DNA of 64,000 bases from Brachynemurus nebulosus (GCA_035578155.1 JAPWDM010000023.1:5510154-5574153); one strand, 5' to 3'. Shown: positions 49,351 through 62,804, counted from the first letter of the stretch. The notes: generated by a model not told the origin, from the letters alone. Translations and numbers: made by a program.

Positions 49351-51086
49351 AATATTCTAATTTAAACATTCCATACAGTATTTTAAATTCTGAAGGTAAC
49401 TAATATTTTAAATTCTTGCACTTGATTAACAACAGTAATAACAAACTTTTTAAGAATTTGAAAAATTATTTTTTTTGTTAAAAATAAATTATATTTTTCA
49501 ACCTCTTGAATCGTAAGTTGGCCTTTACATAGCAGCTAATTTGTCGCATAAGCAACACTTATCTGCCTAGGAACGTAAGTAATTTACTTATCTTCCTAGG
49601 CATATAAGTAATCACTTACCGTCAATAGTAAGTAGATTTTTTTATGGAAACATCTTTTATAGATGCCTACTAGAATATTGCATTTACATTTTTGATGAAT
49701 TTTCTTATTTTTATTCATTTTATTTCAATTTATTCATCAATTTTTTTTCAGTTGAAAAAGTAACTTACTCATAGTCAGCACGTAAGTTTATTTTTGTGGC
49801 CATGGATACTTAATAATCCTCGACTTTCACCCTCGGCCACTGCATCCGAGGCTACAAAAATAACACTTACAGTCTTTACCAAGTAATATACTATTTTTTT
49901 TTTAAATTCAACTAAAACAACAAAAATTCTTTATCGCATTTTACGGTAACAAAATTTTATTGCATTTAAGTAACAACAAATTCTTTAAAAATTAGGATAT
50001 TTTTTTTAATTAAAACAAAAAAATTAAATACTATTGCATTTGAACAACAACAAATTTGAACAGTTTTTTTTTTTAATTATAGAGTTTCGATAGACTCTAA
50101 AAAATTAAATTTAAAATTAAAGAATCTTTGCAACAAAAAAAAATGTAGATGATTGGCCTTTCTGATCTACATTTTCCTTCAGAATTATCAGTAATACTGG
50201 GAACAAACACGTCGATTGTAATTATTGTAAAATTAAATAAATAAATGTGTATATAGTGTATCTGTGTTTTATTGCTATCATCTTACATCAGCATCATTAG
50301 TAAGTGTCTGCTACTTTGCATGTCCTAGGCATTTTTTAGACGGTCCTTCGCCATCGAAGATATTATCTGCAATCCATTAATGTTCTCTCAAAAGTATGTT
50401 GTAGAAAAATGTTTCTTTTTTTTCTTTTTATTTTAGATCAATCAAGTCATGATGAAACCTTAACTAGTAATAGGTATATAAGTTAACGTTAACTAAAAAA
50501 TTAAGCCCATATTTGTATACTAGCCAAATTTAATCATACCAAACAGTAACACCTTTGTAACAGTCAAAACGCGTTTGACTGTTACAAAGATTTATATATT
50601 AATTCATATTTATTCATGGATGAATTAACAACAGATAAATATGATCAGAAATGATCATATAATGTCTGTATTAAGCTGGATATAAGTACATTGACAGACA
50701 GGTTTGAGTTCATATTAACAAAATGACTTTAGGTGTCACTAAACATGGTCTTATGTCTAGTTAGATCTGTAGTTAGACCTAAAAACAAACCGATTCATAT
50801 ATTAACGTAAATGCCGAACTATCAGAAAGCGAATTAAGAGAAATAGTAAAAAAGGTATTCTGTAAATTAATCGTTTAACATTGGAATATTGTAATATGCA
50901 ATTATTTACAGTAATAGATATTTTGTTATAATTTAAATTTTTACTTGTAATTTTTATGATTTACTAATAAAATTATATCCGTAAATTGGCATATTGGTCC
51001 GATTAAACAAATTTTATTGATAAGTTTTGTGTTAATTATTTTCTACATTGACTTACTTCAAGTTATTATACACACATAAATACCAT
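49351..51086. other. AT-rich filler inside the FB/MULE element
   Basis: No coding sequence seen. Small hairpins lie at 49569-49611 (CTGCCTAGGAA / TTCCTAGGCA) and 50546-50590 (TTTGTAACAGTCAAA-ACGCG-TTTGACTGTTACAAA). Confidence 0.5.
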
Positions 51087-52611
51087 GTTATTGAGGCTCC
51101 GCGATCTTAGCACCCCAAATGATCTAATTGGTCATTTGAAATTTCACATATGAGGTGCTAAAATTTTTTGAATGACCTTGAAAAAACTTTAAACCTTAGT
51201 AAAAAATTTTCTATCGCTGACCAATTAGTCAAACTAGTTGACCTTTTATGACCAATTCCTAACTTTTTAAATAATCTCATTGGTCATTTGAAATTTCACA
51301 TATGAGGTGCTAAAATTTTTTGAATGACCTTGAAAGAACTTTAAATCTTAATAAAATATTATCTATCGCTGACCAATTAATCAAACCAGTTGACCTTTTA
51401 TGACCAATTTCTGACCTTTTAAATGATCTAATTGGTCATTTGAAATTTCACATATGAGGTGTTAAAATTTTTTGAATGACCTTGAAAGAACTTTAAACCT
51501 TAATAAAAATTTTTCCATCGCTGACCAATTAATCAAACCAGTTGACCTTTTATGACCAATTTCTGACTTCTTAAACGATCTAATTGGTCATTTGGATTTT
51601 CACATATGAGGTGCTAAAATTTTTTGAACGACCTTGAAAGAAATTTAAACCTTTGTAAAAAATTTACTATCGCTGACCAATTAGTCAAACTAGTTGACCT
51701 TTTCTGACCAATTTCCAACCTCTTAAATGATCTAATTGGTCATTTGAAATTTCACATATGAGGTGCTAAAATTTTTTGAATGACCTTGAAGGAACTTTAA
51801 ATCTTAATAAAATATTTTCTATCGGTGACCAATTAATCAAACCAGTTGACCTTTTATGACTAATTTCTGATTATTTAAATTATCTAATTGGTTATTTGAA
51901 TTTTCACATTTGGGGTGCTAAGATCGCGGAGCTTTTTGTTGATTACCGTTTTGTTTTTTACTTCTTTATTATATGAATAATTACCAAAAAAGCAATAAAC
52001 CAGAAGATAAAGTTGAAATAGAAATTATAAAAATAATCAATGTTTGTCGAATATTTTCAGTTTTATTGATAATTTTAATGAAAAAAACTAAATACATAAT
52101 TTACATAGAGAAAATGATACTTTAATTTCAGTTTTGATTTTAAAATCAATTTTTTTTTCCTAACTAATACCTTAATATATAAAAATAATGCTAATATAGG
52201 CTCGTTGAAACTGGTGGCTTTACCTTACTGAAAAATTCAACATATGGAGTAGATTTAGTATCAGCTAGATTTACCAGTAGAGATTTCGCGCATGCGCCAC
52301 GTTATGAAAAAGCTTTTTTTAATTTTTTTAAAATTCTGGGGACCTGACCAATTTTTTATTTTAACTGACCAATTATCAAGGTTTAGAATCCTATCGATTG
52401 CTCTTATTTTTTTGGTTTTTTTCTTTAGATGGTGTGCCAAAATTTTTAAGTGACCTTGAAATTTTTACAATTTTTTTAAAAAATTTTTAAAAATTTTCTA
52501 TTGCTGACCAATTAGTGGGACCAAGTGACCAATTATGACCAATTTGTGACCTATTAGACAAAATTTTTTCAATGTTCATCTTTTTAGATGGTGTGCCAGC
52601 ATCACGGAGCC
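51087..52611 (-). repeat. Right inverted arm of the FB/MULE element
   Basis: About six 152-bp units occupy 51087-51933, with ATATGAGGTGCTAAAA at 51150, 51302, 51454, 51606 and 51758. The terminus-like GGCTCCGCGATCTTAGCACC (51087) and its inverse (ending about 51933) bracket this block on both sides. The outer ~680 bp matches the left arm and ends at 52611. The arm has about two more units than the left one. Confidence 0.85.
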
Positions 52612-52620
52612 TAATTTTTG
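52612..52620 (+). repeat. Right 9-bp target duplication (TAATTTTTG)
   Basis: Perfect match to 43764-43772. Confidence 0.9.
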
Positions 52621-52848
52621 ACGACTTTCAAATATCTTAAGTGGAAGTAAAATATTGAATAAAAATGTTTAACAACTAACTCTGAAAAATTAACACAAAA
52701 TGTATGTCCTCTTGTGTGTTAAATTATTGACACAAATCTTGTGTAAAGATTTGACACATATGCTTTGTGTTAAAATAACACAATAAATTGAGTGGACCGT
52801 TCTGGACATGTGAAATGTGTAAATTTTAACACAAATTTTTTCACTGTG

Positions 52849-53677
52849 CATCTTGGAAATTTTCCAAAAATTCTCCTAACAATACTTGATAAATTCTAGG
52901 ATTTCCTAAATTTTAACAAGAGTCGAGGCAAGATCATAAAGTTACGGATTGATTTTTCTCATCATTAGAAATTTCGAAAAATTTAAGAAACGCACTCCTA
53001 AGAAAATATGTAAAAGCAATGATCTAATTTTTTCCATACACCGCTTAAAATTTTCCTCAAATATTGGAGGGGAGCGTTTTGATAGTACCTAATAGAAGGT
53101 GTTTACCAAAAACCAAGTCAATACGACAGCTGAATGATCACTTCTAAATTACAGGATACCCTTTAAAAGTTTGCGTATTTGCTAATAAAAATTATCTTCA
53201 AAATACAATTGAGAAATACTGGTACTATAAATGTTTTTACAATCTAATGACAATTTCCTTAGAATTTTACACAATCATGTAATATGAAACAACAATTACT
53301 TATTTCATGTTACCTAACATTGAATTGAAGGTAGAAACTTTTCTAGAAAAGTTTATATTGAACTTGATGAAAGACTCAATAATATTAAAGAAATTGCTTC
53401 TCATATAAATCTCATTTCGAAATAGGAAAAGTTTTCCGTAGTTTATATCAACATATATCATGCGACTATTATAAATAACAAATAAAAATAAATATATATT
53501 GAGATATTTAACACGCAGGGAAAGGTTTGAACTTGTAGCAAAGTTATGATGACTTATGAAAAACCGATTCAAAAAAAAAAAAATTCAGACGAAGTTTACA
53601 GTAATTTAGGCCTGAACATAGCATAGACCACTTTATAACTACTACAGTAACAAAACAGGGGTTGATGTTTGGCGTGT
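52849..53677. other. Unannotated AT-rich stretch
   Basis: No gene or repeat recognised. Confidence 0.4.
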
Positions 53678-53685
53678 TATGCAAT

Positions 53686-53888
53686 CAGGCCCGGATATAA
53701 GTAAGGCGATTGAAGCGATTGGGCCAACCGGGCCCCGCGCTTGAAGGGGCCCCACAACAGCACCAAAATTAACAAAAAGTTATTTTTCGAATTTAAAGCA
53801 AATTGCTTTTCATGATAAAGGATAAATTATAAATTATTCATATAATTTAAAATATATTTATTTTAAGTCGGCATTGATGGATGAGATT

Positions 53889-53960
<72 letters not shown>

Positions 53961-54742
53961 TAAAAAGGGATACCCATAAGTGTCGTTTTTGACTAACATT
54001 TAATTAATCGGATAGTACTGTCTCCTCCCTCAATTACATATTCCATTCTATATGCGTCTTACTCGGTGCACTCACATTCGTTTTTTGTTATTAGTCATTG
54101 TTGTGCTGCGCTAGTCGTTAAGTCGCTGTAGCTAGTATCAAATGTTAATACCTAATTGTTTATTGCATTTGCAGTTTTCTATTCTTCTAACCGTTTTAAT
54201 TATTTTTCAGATTATTAGAAGAATTTACAGACCAAAACTTACAAATATGTAAATATTCATATATTCACATTCAATGATGTAAATCAAGCGCGTATACAAG
54301 GGCGGGGGGAGTCAAGGGGTCATGACCCCCCCCCCCCGAGAATTAAAAATATGCACTAGATATTATTTAATTTTAAACACCATATCGGTAAATTTACCAG
54401 TTGAGGTTTTTTGATTTTTTTTGGTCGTCAGAAGTATAGAAGTCTATGTTTTTTGTTGATTTTGTGTTACAAAGATTTTTTAGTCCGATTATTTTCCGCG
54501 TGACTCCCCACAAGAACCTCGGCTGTATACGCCCCTGATGTAAATAATTTACATCATTTTTCTATATTTATATCTTTTATATTAATATAAATTTACAGTA
54601 AATTTACATTCAATAAAATGTAATCCATAAAACTTTTACATAAAATGTAAAAATCGTTGCATTTTGTGCATTTTGTGCATTTGTGCATTTTTATTTTTTA
54701 ATGTATGTAGAAGTTTACCTGTGTTACGATTCATGACATTTG

Positions 54743-54810
<68 letters not shown>

Positions 54811-54891
54811 AATTTTGTTTCAGTATTTAATATCTATAGGGCCCTGCAAAAAAAATCCAATCGGGCCCCGCACTTATTGGATCCGGGCCTG
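53686..54891. mobile_element. hAT-like non-autonomous element, 1.2 kb
   Basis: The ends are CAGGCCCGGATATAAG and its imperfect inverse TTGGATCCGGGCCTG. A second GGGCCCCGCGCTT/GCACTTATTGG-type motif lies inside. The flanks TATGCAAT and TATGTAAC agree at 6 of 8 positions, fitting an aged 8-bp hAT duplication. The interior holds (TA)n tracts at 53894-53958 and 54747-54804 and a second hAT MITE. Confidence 0.65.
54285..54537. mobile_element. hAT MITE, 253 bp, perfect 8-bp duplication
   Basis: The ends are CAAGCGCGTATACA and TGTATACGCCCCTG, flanked by ATGTAAAT at 54277-54284 and 54538-54545. A G/C run (GGGGGGAGTC ... GACCCCCC) forms an internal hairpin. Nested in the element at 53686-54891. Confidence 0.85.
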
Positions 54892-54899
54892 TATGTAAC

Positions 54900-56458
54900 T
54901 CACAAGGCAAGTTTCCTAAAATCTTCAATGACTCAGAAATCGTAAATAAAATGATAGGTTGGTAAAACTGGAAGTAAATTACAGCTTTTCGAAACTGTTA
55001 TTTTCATTTTTTCCAAAATTAAACATCTATGAATACTAAAAAAAAAGACTTCTGTAGATTCAATCACATTTCTGAAAAAGATTTCTACATTTTGGAAGTA
55101 AAAATGAATGTTTCCCATCCTGCTTATTCTTAATTTAATCAATCACCATAATTCAAATCACACCCATAAAATTTGATTTGTGGAAAAAATAATGTTTTTA
55201 ATTTTATGACGTCATCAGTTTGCGTACATTCCTCAGTGTCGTAAAAATTGTAAAGTAAGTGGTAGAATAATGAAATTAAGAGGAGAGGGGGTAATTAATA
55301 GATTTTCAAAATTGTTCTTTTCATTTCTACTAAGACTGAATTTTTCTAAAATTTGCAATTTTGGATAAAAAGCATTTTAAAATCTTTAATAAAATGTAAC
55401 CCACTCCTAATTTGAGAGCTAAATTCGCTCCAGCAATGGTGGTTGTTGTGATCTTCCCTCAACTACTAAAAAGTAACTCACAAGTGCTCGCCTAACTCAT
55501 TGTCAGACGGACCAATCTTTAATCGAAATGTTTTCTACAACCATAATATGATTTTACACAAAATTGTCAAAATTTTTCTATATCCTCTGATATAACTTGC
55601 ATTGTAGTATAAATATTATGTAATATTTTCTTTTATAATATACCTAGTGTTGCTTATTAGCTATATTGATTGATCCGTTATTTTTATAAAAAATAAATAA
55701 ATAAATAAAGTGTCGATATTATATTCACTGAGATGTGTGTATGGTTTTGACAGCACACTACATAAATGATTGACTTCCATTTACTTCATAATACCAATAC
55801 ATAATATATTGTTATAAATAATTGTCTACCTAAATTTATATACATGTACACTTACAACGAAATGCACCCAGAGCGAAATTCGGGATTTTGATGAAACTTC
55901 GCTGGTGTGTAGAACAGGCAAAAATAAGGGACCCGTATTTTTTTTATCGGCCATCTTCCATGTTTACGGGGTGAAACCAGCCCCTAAAATTGGGGGTTCA
56001 AATCGTATTTCTTAAGATATCTCGAAAACTATAAGAGATAGAGGAAAACTTTAAATTGACGAAATGTTACTCTTTGAAAGACCTATTCACCTGTATAAGT
56101 TAAACCAGGGCCGGGTACATAAGAGGGTCTGGAGGGGTGAAAATGGGGGTAAATTTTCTTGTATAGCCTGAATGGCTCAATGTATCAAATTTTTGCCATC
56201 ACAAATAGAAAGAGCACCAAAAATTAGGGGATACGTGTTTTTGCGTTTTTTCGAAATATGTGTGGTATCCAAGCCATATAAGGAGGAAAAAAATAGGGTT
56301 GATTATATTGCATTATTATTGAATACAAATACCTTCTATATTTTTTTTATTTTTATGCTTATTTTCATTATTAAAATGTAAATTGTTACTTTCCGATAAT
56401 GATTCATGTATTTTTCCGTACTTACTTAATTGGTAATTTAGCTATGTTAAGTTTCTTC
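54900..56458. other. 1.6 kb without recognised gene
   Basis: Contains (AAAT)n near 55690 and a GGGGTGAAACCAGCCCC hairpin near 55968-55984 in a repeat-like segment (55870-56170). Frames are not convincing. Confidence 0.35.
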
Positions 56459-56815
56459 TATATTTAAGTTGTCTCCGTGATTGGGTTGAAAAACTTCAAA
56501 TAATGTTTCAGCAAAAAGTTCTGCCTTTTCTCGTGCACTTTTTGCCCAGCTTCCATTATTTCAACGAAGTGGTGGTATTTGCTGTTGTGGCTGTTTAATC
56601 TGCTTAGTAGCTTTCCAAAGGGAGTAGTCAGATGCTTCAGTTGGACAAAGATTTTCGAGATAATCTTCAATAGCATCCTGTTTTAATTTGTTCAGTAATC
56701 GCTTTAACTTTTGGGATATTCTGTTAAAACGATTTTTGTCTCCTGGAAACATAGTTTGTTGCCAAATTCTTCTTAGCCTCCGTTTTTCTAAAATCAAGTC
56801 CTTGATAACTTTGGT
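56459..56815 (-). pseudogene. Jockey-like LINE fragment (endonuclease-RT linker region)
   Basis: The minus strand reads VIKDLILEKRRLRRIWQQT from about 56815, then PTEASDYSLWKATKQIKQP and IPPLR. After a stop and frame change comes GSWAKSAREKAELFAE and VFQPN near 56470. This is the region between endonuclease and reverse transcriptase in Jockey-type ORF2 proteins. Neither domain is present, so it is a scrap. Confidence 0.7.
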
Positions 56816-56824
56816 ACCTGAATT

Positions 56825-57155
56825 ATTTGTAAATTAAAAATCACAAAATGATTGAAAAAATTATCCGGATCGGCCGGGAATCGAACCCAGTATCTCCTGG
56901 TAACTAGTCAGGTGTGCTATCCATTACACCATCGATCATTTGCTCGACAGGCGCCCGATACAGACAACATTCAATCACCTATGTGTATGTACTCTTTATA
57001 ATGCGAGAAGCAGCTACAACTTTTCAATTTCAAATATTATCGAGTGCTTGTGAAACACTGCTACGTATGACAGACTTTCAAACACACGCAGTATTCATAT
57101 GTTCACTTATCGTTCAGCTAAACTGAGACTTTGTGATTTTTAATTTACATATTTG
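56825..57155. repeat. Inverted repeat flanking the tRNA-like sequence
   Basis: TTTGTAAATTAAAAATCACA near 56826 and its inverse near 57134-57153 bracket the segment. A further pair, GTTCACTTATCGTT/AACGATAAGTGAAC, lies at about 57101 and 57211. Confidence 0.6.
56867..56937 (-). tRNA. tRNA-like sequence, anticodon loop reads AGT
   Basis: The minus strand from 56937 shows a 5-bp-plus acceptor (GATCG/CGATC), a D-arm-like GTGTAATGGATAGCAC, an anticodon arm with loop CTAGTTA (AGT, nominally Thr), and a T-arm CTGGGTTCGATTCCCGG. The anticodon stem has one mismatch and the D-arm looks more like tRNA-Gln/Glu than tRNA-Thr. It lies within an inverted repeat next to a LINE scrap, so a tRNA-derived SINE head or pseudo-tRNA is as likely as a functional gene. 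Confidence 0.45.
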
Positions 57156-58548
57156 GTTTTTTGTCATGTTAACCAAGGAAGTCGAGTGCTTAAAGTTTCA
57201 GTTTAGCTAAACGATAAGTGAACACGACGAATGAAAATTAGCTTATTCTAAATTATAATGAAATTTAGAATATAGAATTTCAGGAATTTTTATTTGTCAC
57301 TTTTTAGATTTTTCGTTGTGGGTTTTTAAAATTTTTTACTTTCAGAATTTTTCACATGAATCTACAAAAACCCCAAGATTATTGTGTCAAAATTTAAAGT
57401 CGATTGGAGGAAAACTAACTAACTATTGGTTTGTGACAAGTCCATTTTTTAAAAATTTTTCTGATACGGGTTTCAGCTTCCTCAGCGCCTAAAACTAATA
57501 AAACAATCATCTAGAAAAAATTTTTAAAAAGTAGACTTAGTACAAACTAATACTCATCTGACGTAATCTATAAAATTTAACATTTTAAAATGTGGATTTC
57601 AAAGTCGTTGAACACTTTAACTCAAAATCTACTTGACCGATCTTTTTGAAATTTTACACACTCTCTTTCTACACATAAATTACGAGGTAATGACGGCGAG
57701 TATTTTATTTTTTTTTTTTTTTAATTATAAGTGATTTTACAATAAAAAAATTGTCGAATTTTTAATCAAAAATCGATATTTTTGACTTCAAAGTCTTGCC
57801 AAAATTTAAAAAAGCATTTTAAAAATATACGCGATGGTGTTACCTGGAGAAACTTATCAGTTACCGAAATCTTTTTGGTTTTTTTATTTTGGATTATCCG
57901 GTGACGAGTTATACTGTTCACCGCAATGTAACGTTTTTTCTGAGGTGTCTACAAAAATGTGCCGCCATTGACTCGTTTCTGCATATTTTTCAATGAAAAT
58001 TTTACAGAATACTCCTCAAATATCATTCTATTATGTACTAATTACACAAATAAATTTTTATTAACCGTATCGTTAAAATAATTCTCGAAATTGTGCTCCC
58101 CCCCCCCTTAAAGGATAAACCGTCAAATTAATTTGTAATTGTTAAGATTCTCAAAAGCCTTTGGTCTAGTATAGGTGAAATTATCTAAACTTGGACTGAC
58201 GTCATTAACAAATGAAATAAAATTAGACGTAGGTATAATTTTACACAGAGCACTGAATCGAACATATTAACATAATATGTTCCCTAGAGATACCACAGGC
58301 ATTAAATTATGAAGCATGACTCCATTTTAGTAAGCCCAACTTGTAACCACGGAGCCTTGTTTATAAATATTAGATAAACCATTAAATTAATGGTTTGACC
58401 GCCATTAAAGTAATCCCATCAGTCAATTTTTTTGCTTCAATTTCTTAATATATTTGTAATACACAGCATTCTCTCTAGTCGATTCTCTCCTCAATGTAAT
58501 TTTATACATATTATATTACGATAGTTACTCTAATACAAAAATAATAAT
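57156..58548. other. 1.4 kb AT-rich sequence, no gene found
   Basis: No coding or RNA feature recognised. Confidence 0.4.
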
Positions 58549-58609
58549 ACCCCTGTCGCAGCATCTGCATAACATAGCGAATTTCCAAATCTTGGGCACT
58601 GGCGGATCT

Positions 58610-60290
<1,681 letters not shown>

Positions 60291-61198
60291 ACTCTAACAG
60301 TAAGAAAAGGGTTCTAAGGATCTCATATAACTTATGGCAGTCCGTAAGCTTCTTGCGGACATCATTTAATTAATTAATTCAAATACTTTAACTTACTAAC
60401 TGTGAAAAATTTTTTAAAATCGATTGGTTAATTAATTTCTGGCCTTTTTAGGTCCCGAAAACCTTGACCTCACATAAAATACCTTAAATCCATTTGAAAT
60501 GGTTTAATTTTTTAACATTATTAATTATTAGTGGAAAAATTTTCAAAATCGATTCAAAATATTTTTCCGTACATACATATGTACATTGTACAGATTTTGT
60601 TTTGTTTTATATTTAATAATATTTATATCATAACATAATCTTCAATTTCTTGTTTACTTAAAAATTCAATAAAAAAAAAAAAAATTCTTCATTACATTAG
60701 CTTAGAAAATCTGTTTAATTTACATTTTTTAACATGGAATAGAACCATGCTAATTATAATGCAATAAATGAGAAACAAAACTCTATACATGTATGTGTGT
60801 TATATCTCATATATGTGAATAGTTTTCACTTGTTCTCACAAAATTTTTTAATAAAAAAGTGAAATATTTTTATACTTATTAAAAACTGAGATATAAATAT
60901 AAATTACTTATTAGACTAACAAAGAAAGAATAAAAGTGAAAATTTACATTTTCTCGAAAAATACTTAAAATAGAAAGAAAATTATAAGAATATTTTCTTC
61001 ATAATTTTTTTTTTCCTTTTCAACGATGTAAAAATCGAACTGCCTTATGATAGGATCGAATGATAAAAAATGGCCAGAAAACCTACTTCTGGGCATCCGA
61101 CGTGTCTGGCTAACGAACTTAGCCAAGCCAATTCAGAATCCAGTCCGCACACAAAATTTCATAAGCGTTAGACGTTTCGTTCGAGAGTTATCGCGCGG

Positions 61199-61234
<36 letters not shown>

Positions 61235-61356
61235 TTTAGTGAATATCATTTTCGTATTCTAGGGACCTCAAAACATATTTCTGATATGGTCCCGGGCTTA
61301 GGTCGCACCATGACACCTGGCGTAAAAGCTGAATTTCCAGTTTTGGAAATTCGCTA

Positions 61357-61840
61357 AAAAGGAAAAGAGACAGAAAATTTTGGTAGCCTAATTTTGATGA
61401 ATTTGTTGCATTTACTTAATGACGTCAGTCTAAGTTTAAATAATTTCACCTATACCTATTTTTTAATGATAATAATAATAATTATTTACAAAAAAAATTT
61501 ACTAGTATTTTTAAAAAGTTAACAATAGGTTGTTGAAAATATAACAAAAAGGATTTTTGAGGTAAAAAATAAAAGGATACAAAGATGCAAAATATATAAT
61601 TAAAATTACATAATAAAATATTTTTTTCCCAGATATTTTGAAACTAAGGGTATATATGTATAATATAATATATGTACATGTCATTCGTTATATTATATTG
61701 ATGGCATGAAAATAACGATATTTCATAAATTATTTTGTATTTCCCAGTCTAATGTAAACTGAATAAGTTTATACAATAATATGCAACCATGTATTATATA
61801 TGTACAACAATAAATTAAACTATTTACCGGGCGCCTGAGA
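61357..61840. other. AT-rich spacer
   Basis: Nothing recognised. Confidence 0.4.
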
Positions 61841-62110
61841 ATTGAAACTACACCACATCTCCAGTATCCAGAAGTATCATCTATAATGATAAGCTTTTGT
61901 TGTACAACGGGGCCGACAGGTTCCCGGAATCGTATTTCCGTTTCACGTGTTAATTAGGAGGCACCGTTGCCTCCAAATCCGTACGGTTTTGTAACACTTG
62001 AAATACGTGTACAATTCAAGTCTCCCGTCCTCTAAAGGCACACGGGTTTGTAATGTAGCCTGTTCTTCCAAACACGTGTTCAAGAGAACACGATGATTAG
62101 AAGGATAATT
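61841..62110. other. GC-richer island of unknown nature
   Basis: This stretch is more GC-rich and less repetitive than its flanks. Contains AAACACGTGTTC near 62074 followed by GATGATTAGAAGG; the inverse combination occurs at about 62767-62796. No stable frame or RNA fold was recognised. Confidence 0.4.
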
Positions 62111-62800
62111 TTGCAAAGGTAATAAAAACTTGAATTATGGCCCAAGCGATTCATATCCAAAATATTGACAAAATACTTTCTATTGGCCAGTAGAAAAATT
62201 ACGAAGAATGAAAACAATAGCGAAAAAAAAACTTATGCTAATATTATACTCAACAAACCAATTAAATAAAATGATTGGAAAAAAGAAATGATAGAACTTT
62301 TACCAACAAGAAAATTCAGTATTTTCTGACACATCTTAAAAACACCTTCCTTTTTTTCTTGGCCTGGTTTTTTATCTCTGGTCTCGTCATCTTCAAGTAA
62401 AAATGATGATTTATCAAAAAAATGACATTATTATTTTATTAGGTTGAAGTAATAATTTTTTCGAGTTATTAGAGCTTATAGCTTTGCGTTGCCGATAACA
62501 TAATTTTTTATAAAATTTATACAAGCTACCATTTTATCTACTGGACATATAAATTCAATTTGAATATTTGAAAAAATTCATAGGTCAGAAGAATAGAAAA
62601 GTCTTAAAGAGTATAATATTATATTCTCTCCAACGTGAGTGCTCATTTCAAAAAATCTAAACATTTAACTTTTTTTTATTCACCAGACTCTGTGTGACAA
62701 TTTTTCTCAAATGTGTGACCTTTATGCCTATTAGTGTTGGCTGCCAGCGCTAATGACTAACCTTCTAATCATGAACACGTGTTTGAAAGAGCAATGTGCC
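62111..62800. other. Unannotated AT-rich stretch
   Basis: Only the inverse partner of the 62074 motif (62767-62796) is notable. Confidence 0.4.
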
Positions 62801-62804
62801 TTAC

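Larger units (their letters stand above)
43773..52611 (+). mobile_element. Foldback/NOF-like Mutator-superfamily transposon encoding a transposase-USP protein, 8839 bp
   Basis: The ends are GGCTCCGTGATGCTGGCAC and its inverse, with a perfect 9-bp duplication. Long inverted arms (about 1.25 kb left, 1.53 kb right) contain tandem 152-bp units, the architecture of Drosophila FB elements. The core holds one gene (45628-49020) whose product combines a MULE-type DDE transposase with a USP-like protease. Downstream of the gene are two short inverted-repeat inserts (49050-49162 and 49161-49350) and AT-rich filler. The internal stop and frameshift suggest this copy is not self-mobile, although its ends and most of its coding sequence are well preserved. 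Confidence 0.85.
42195..52848. mobile_element. CACAG-ended MITE split by later insertions
   Basis: Left end CACAGTAAAAAAAATTTGTG at 42195 and right end CAAATTTTTTCACTGTG at 52848 are inverted. Both end regions are rich in GTGTTA/TAACAC motifs (42195-42440 and 52621-52848). Between them lie a palindromic element (42441-43666) and the 8.84-kb transposon (43773-52611). Without those the element would be roughly 0.5 kb. No clear target duplication was found. Confidence 0.65.

Noticed and set aside
51087..51933. CRISPR-like direct repeats
   Set aside because: The period is 152 bp with repeat-to-repeat continuity and no spacers, the DNA is eukaryotic, and the block mirrors the left arm of a transposon.
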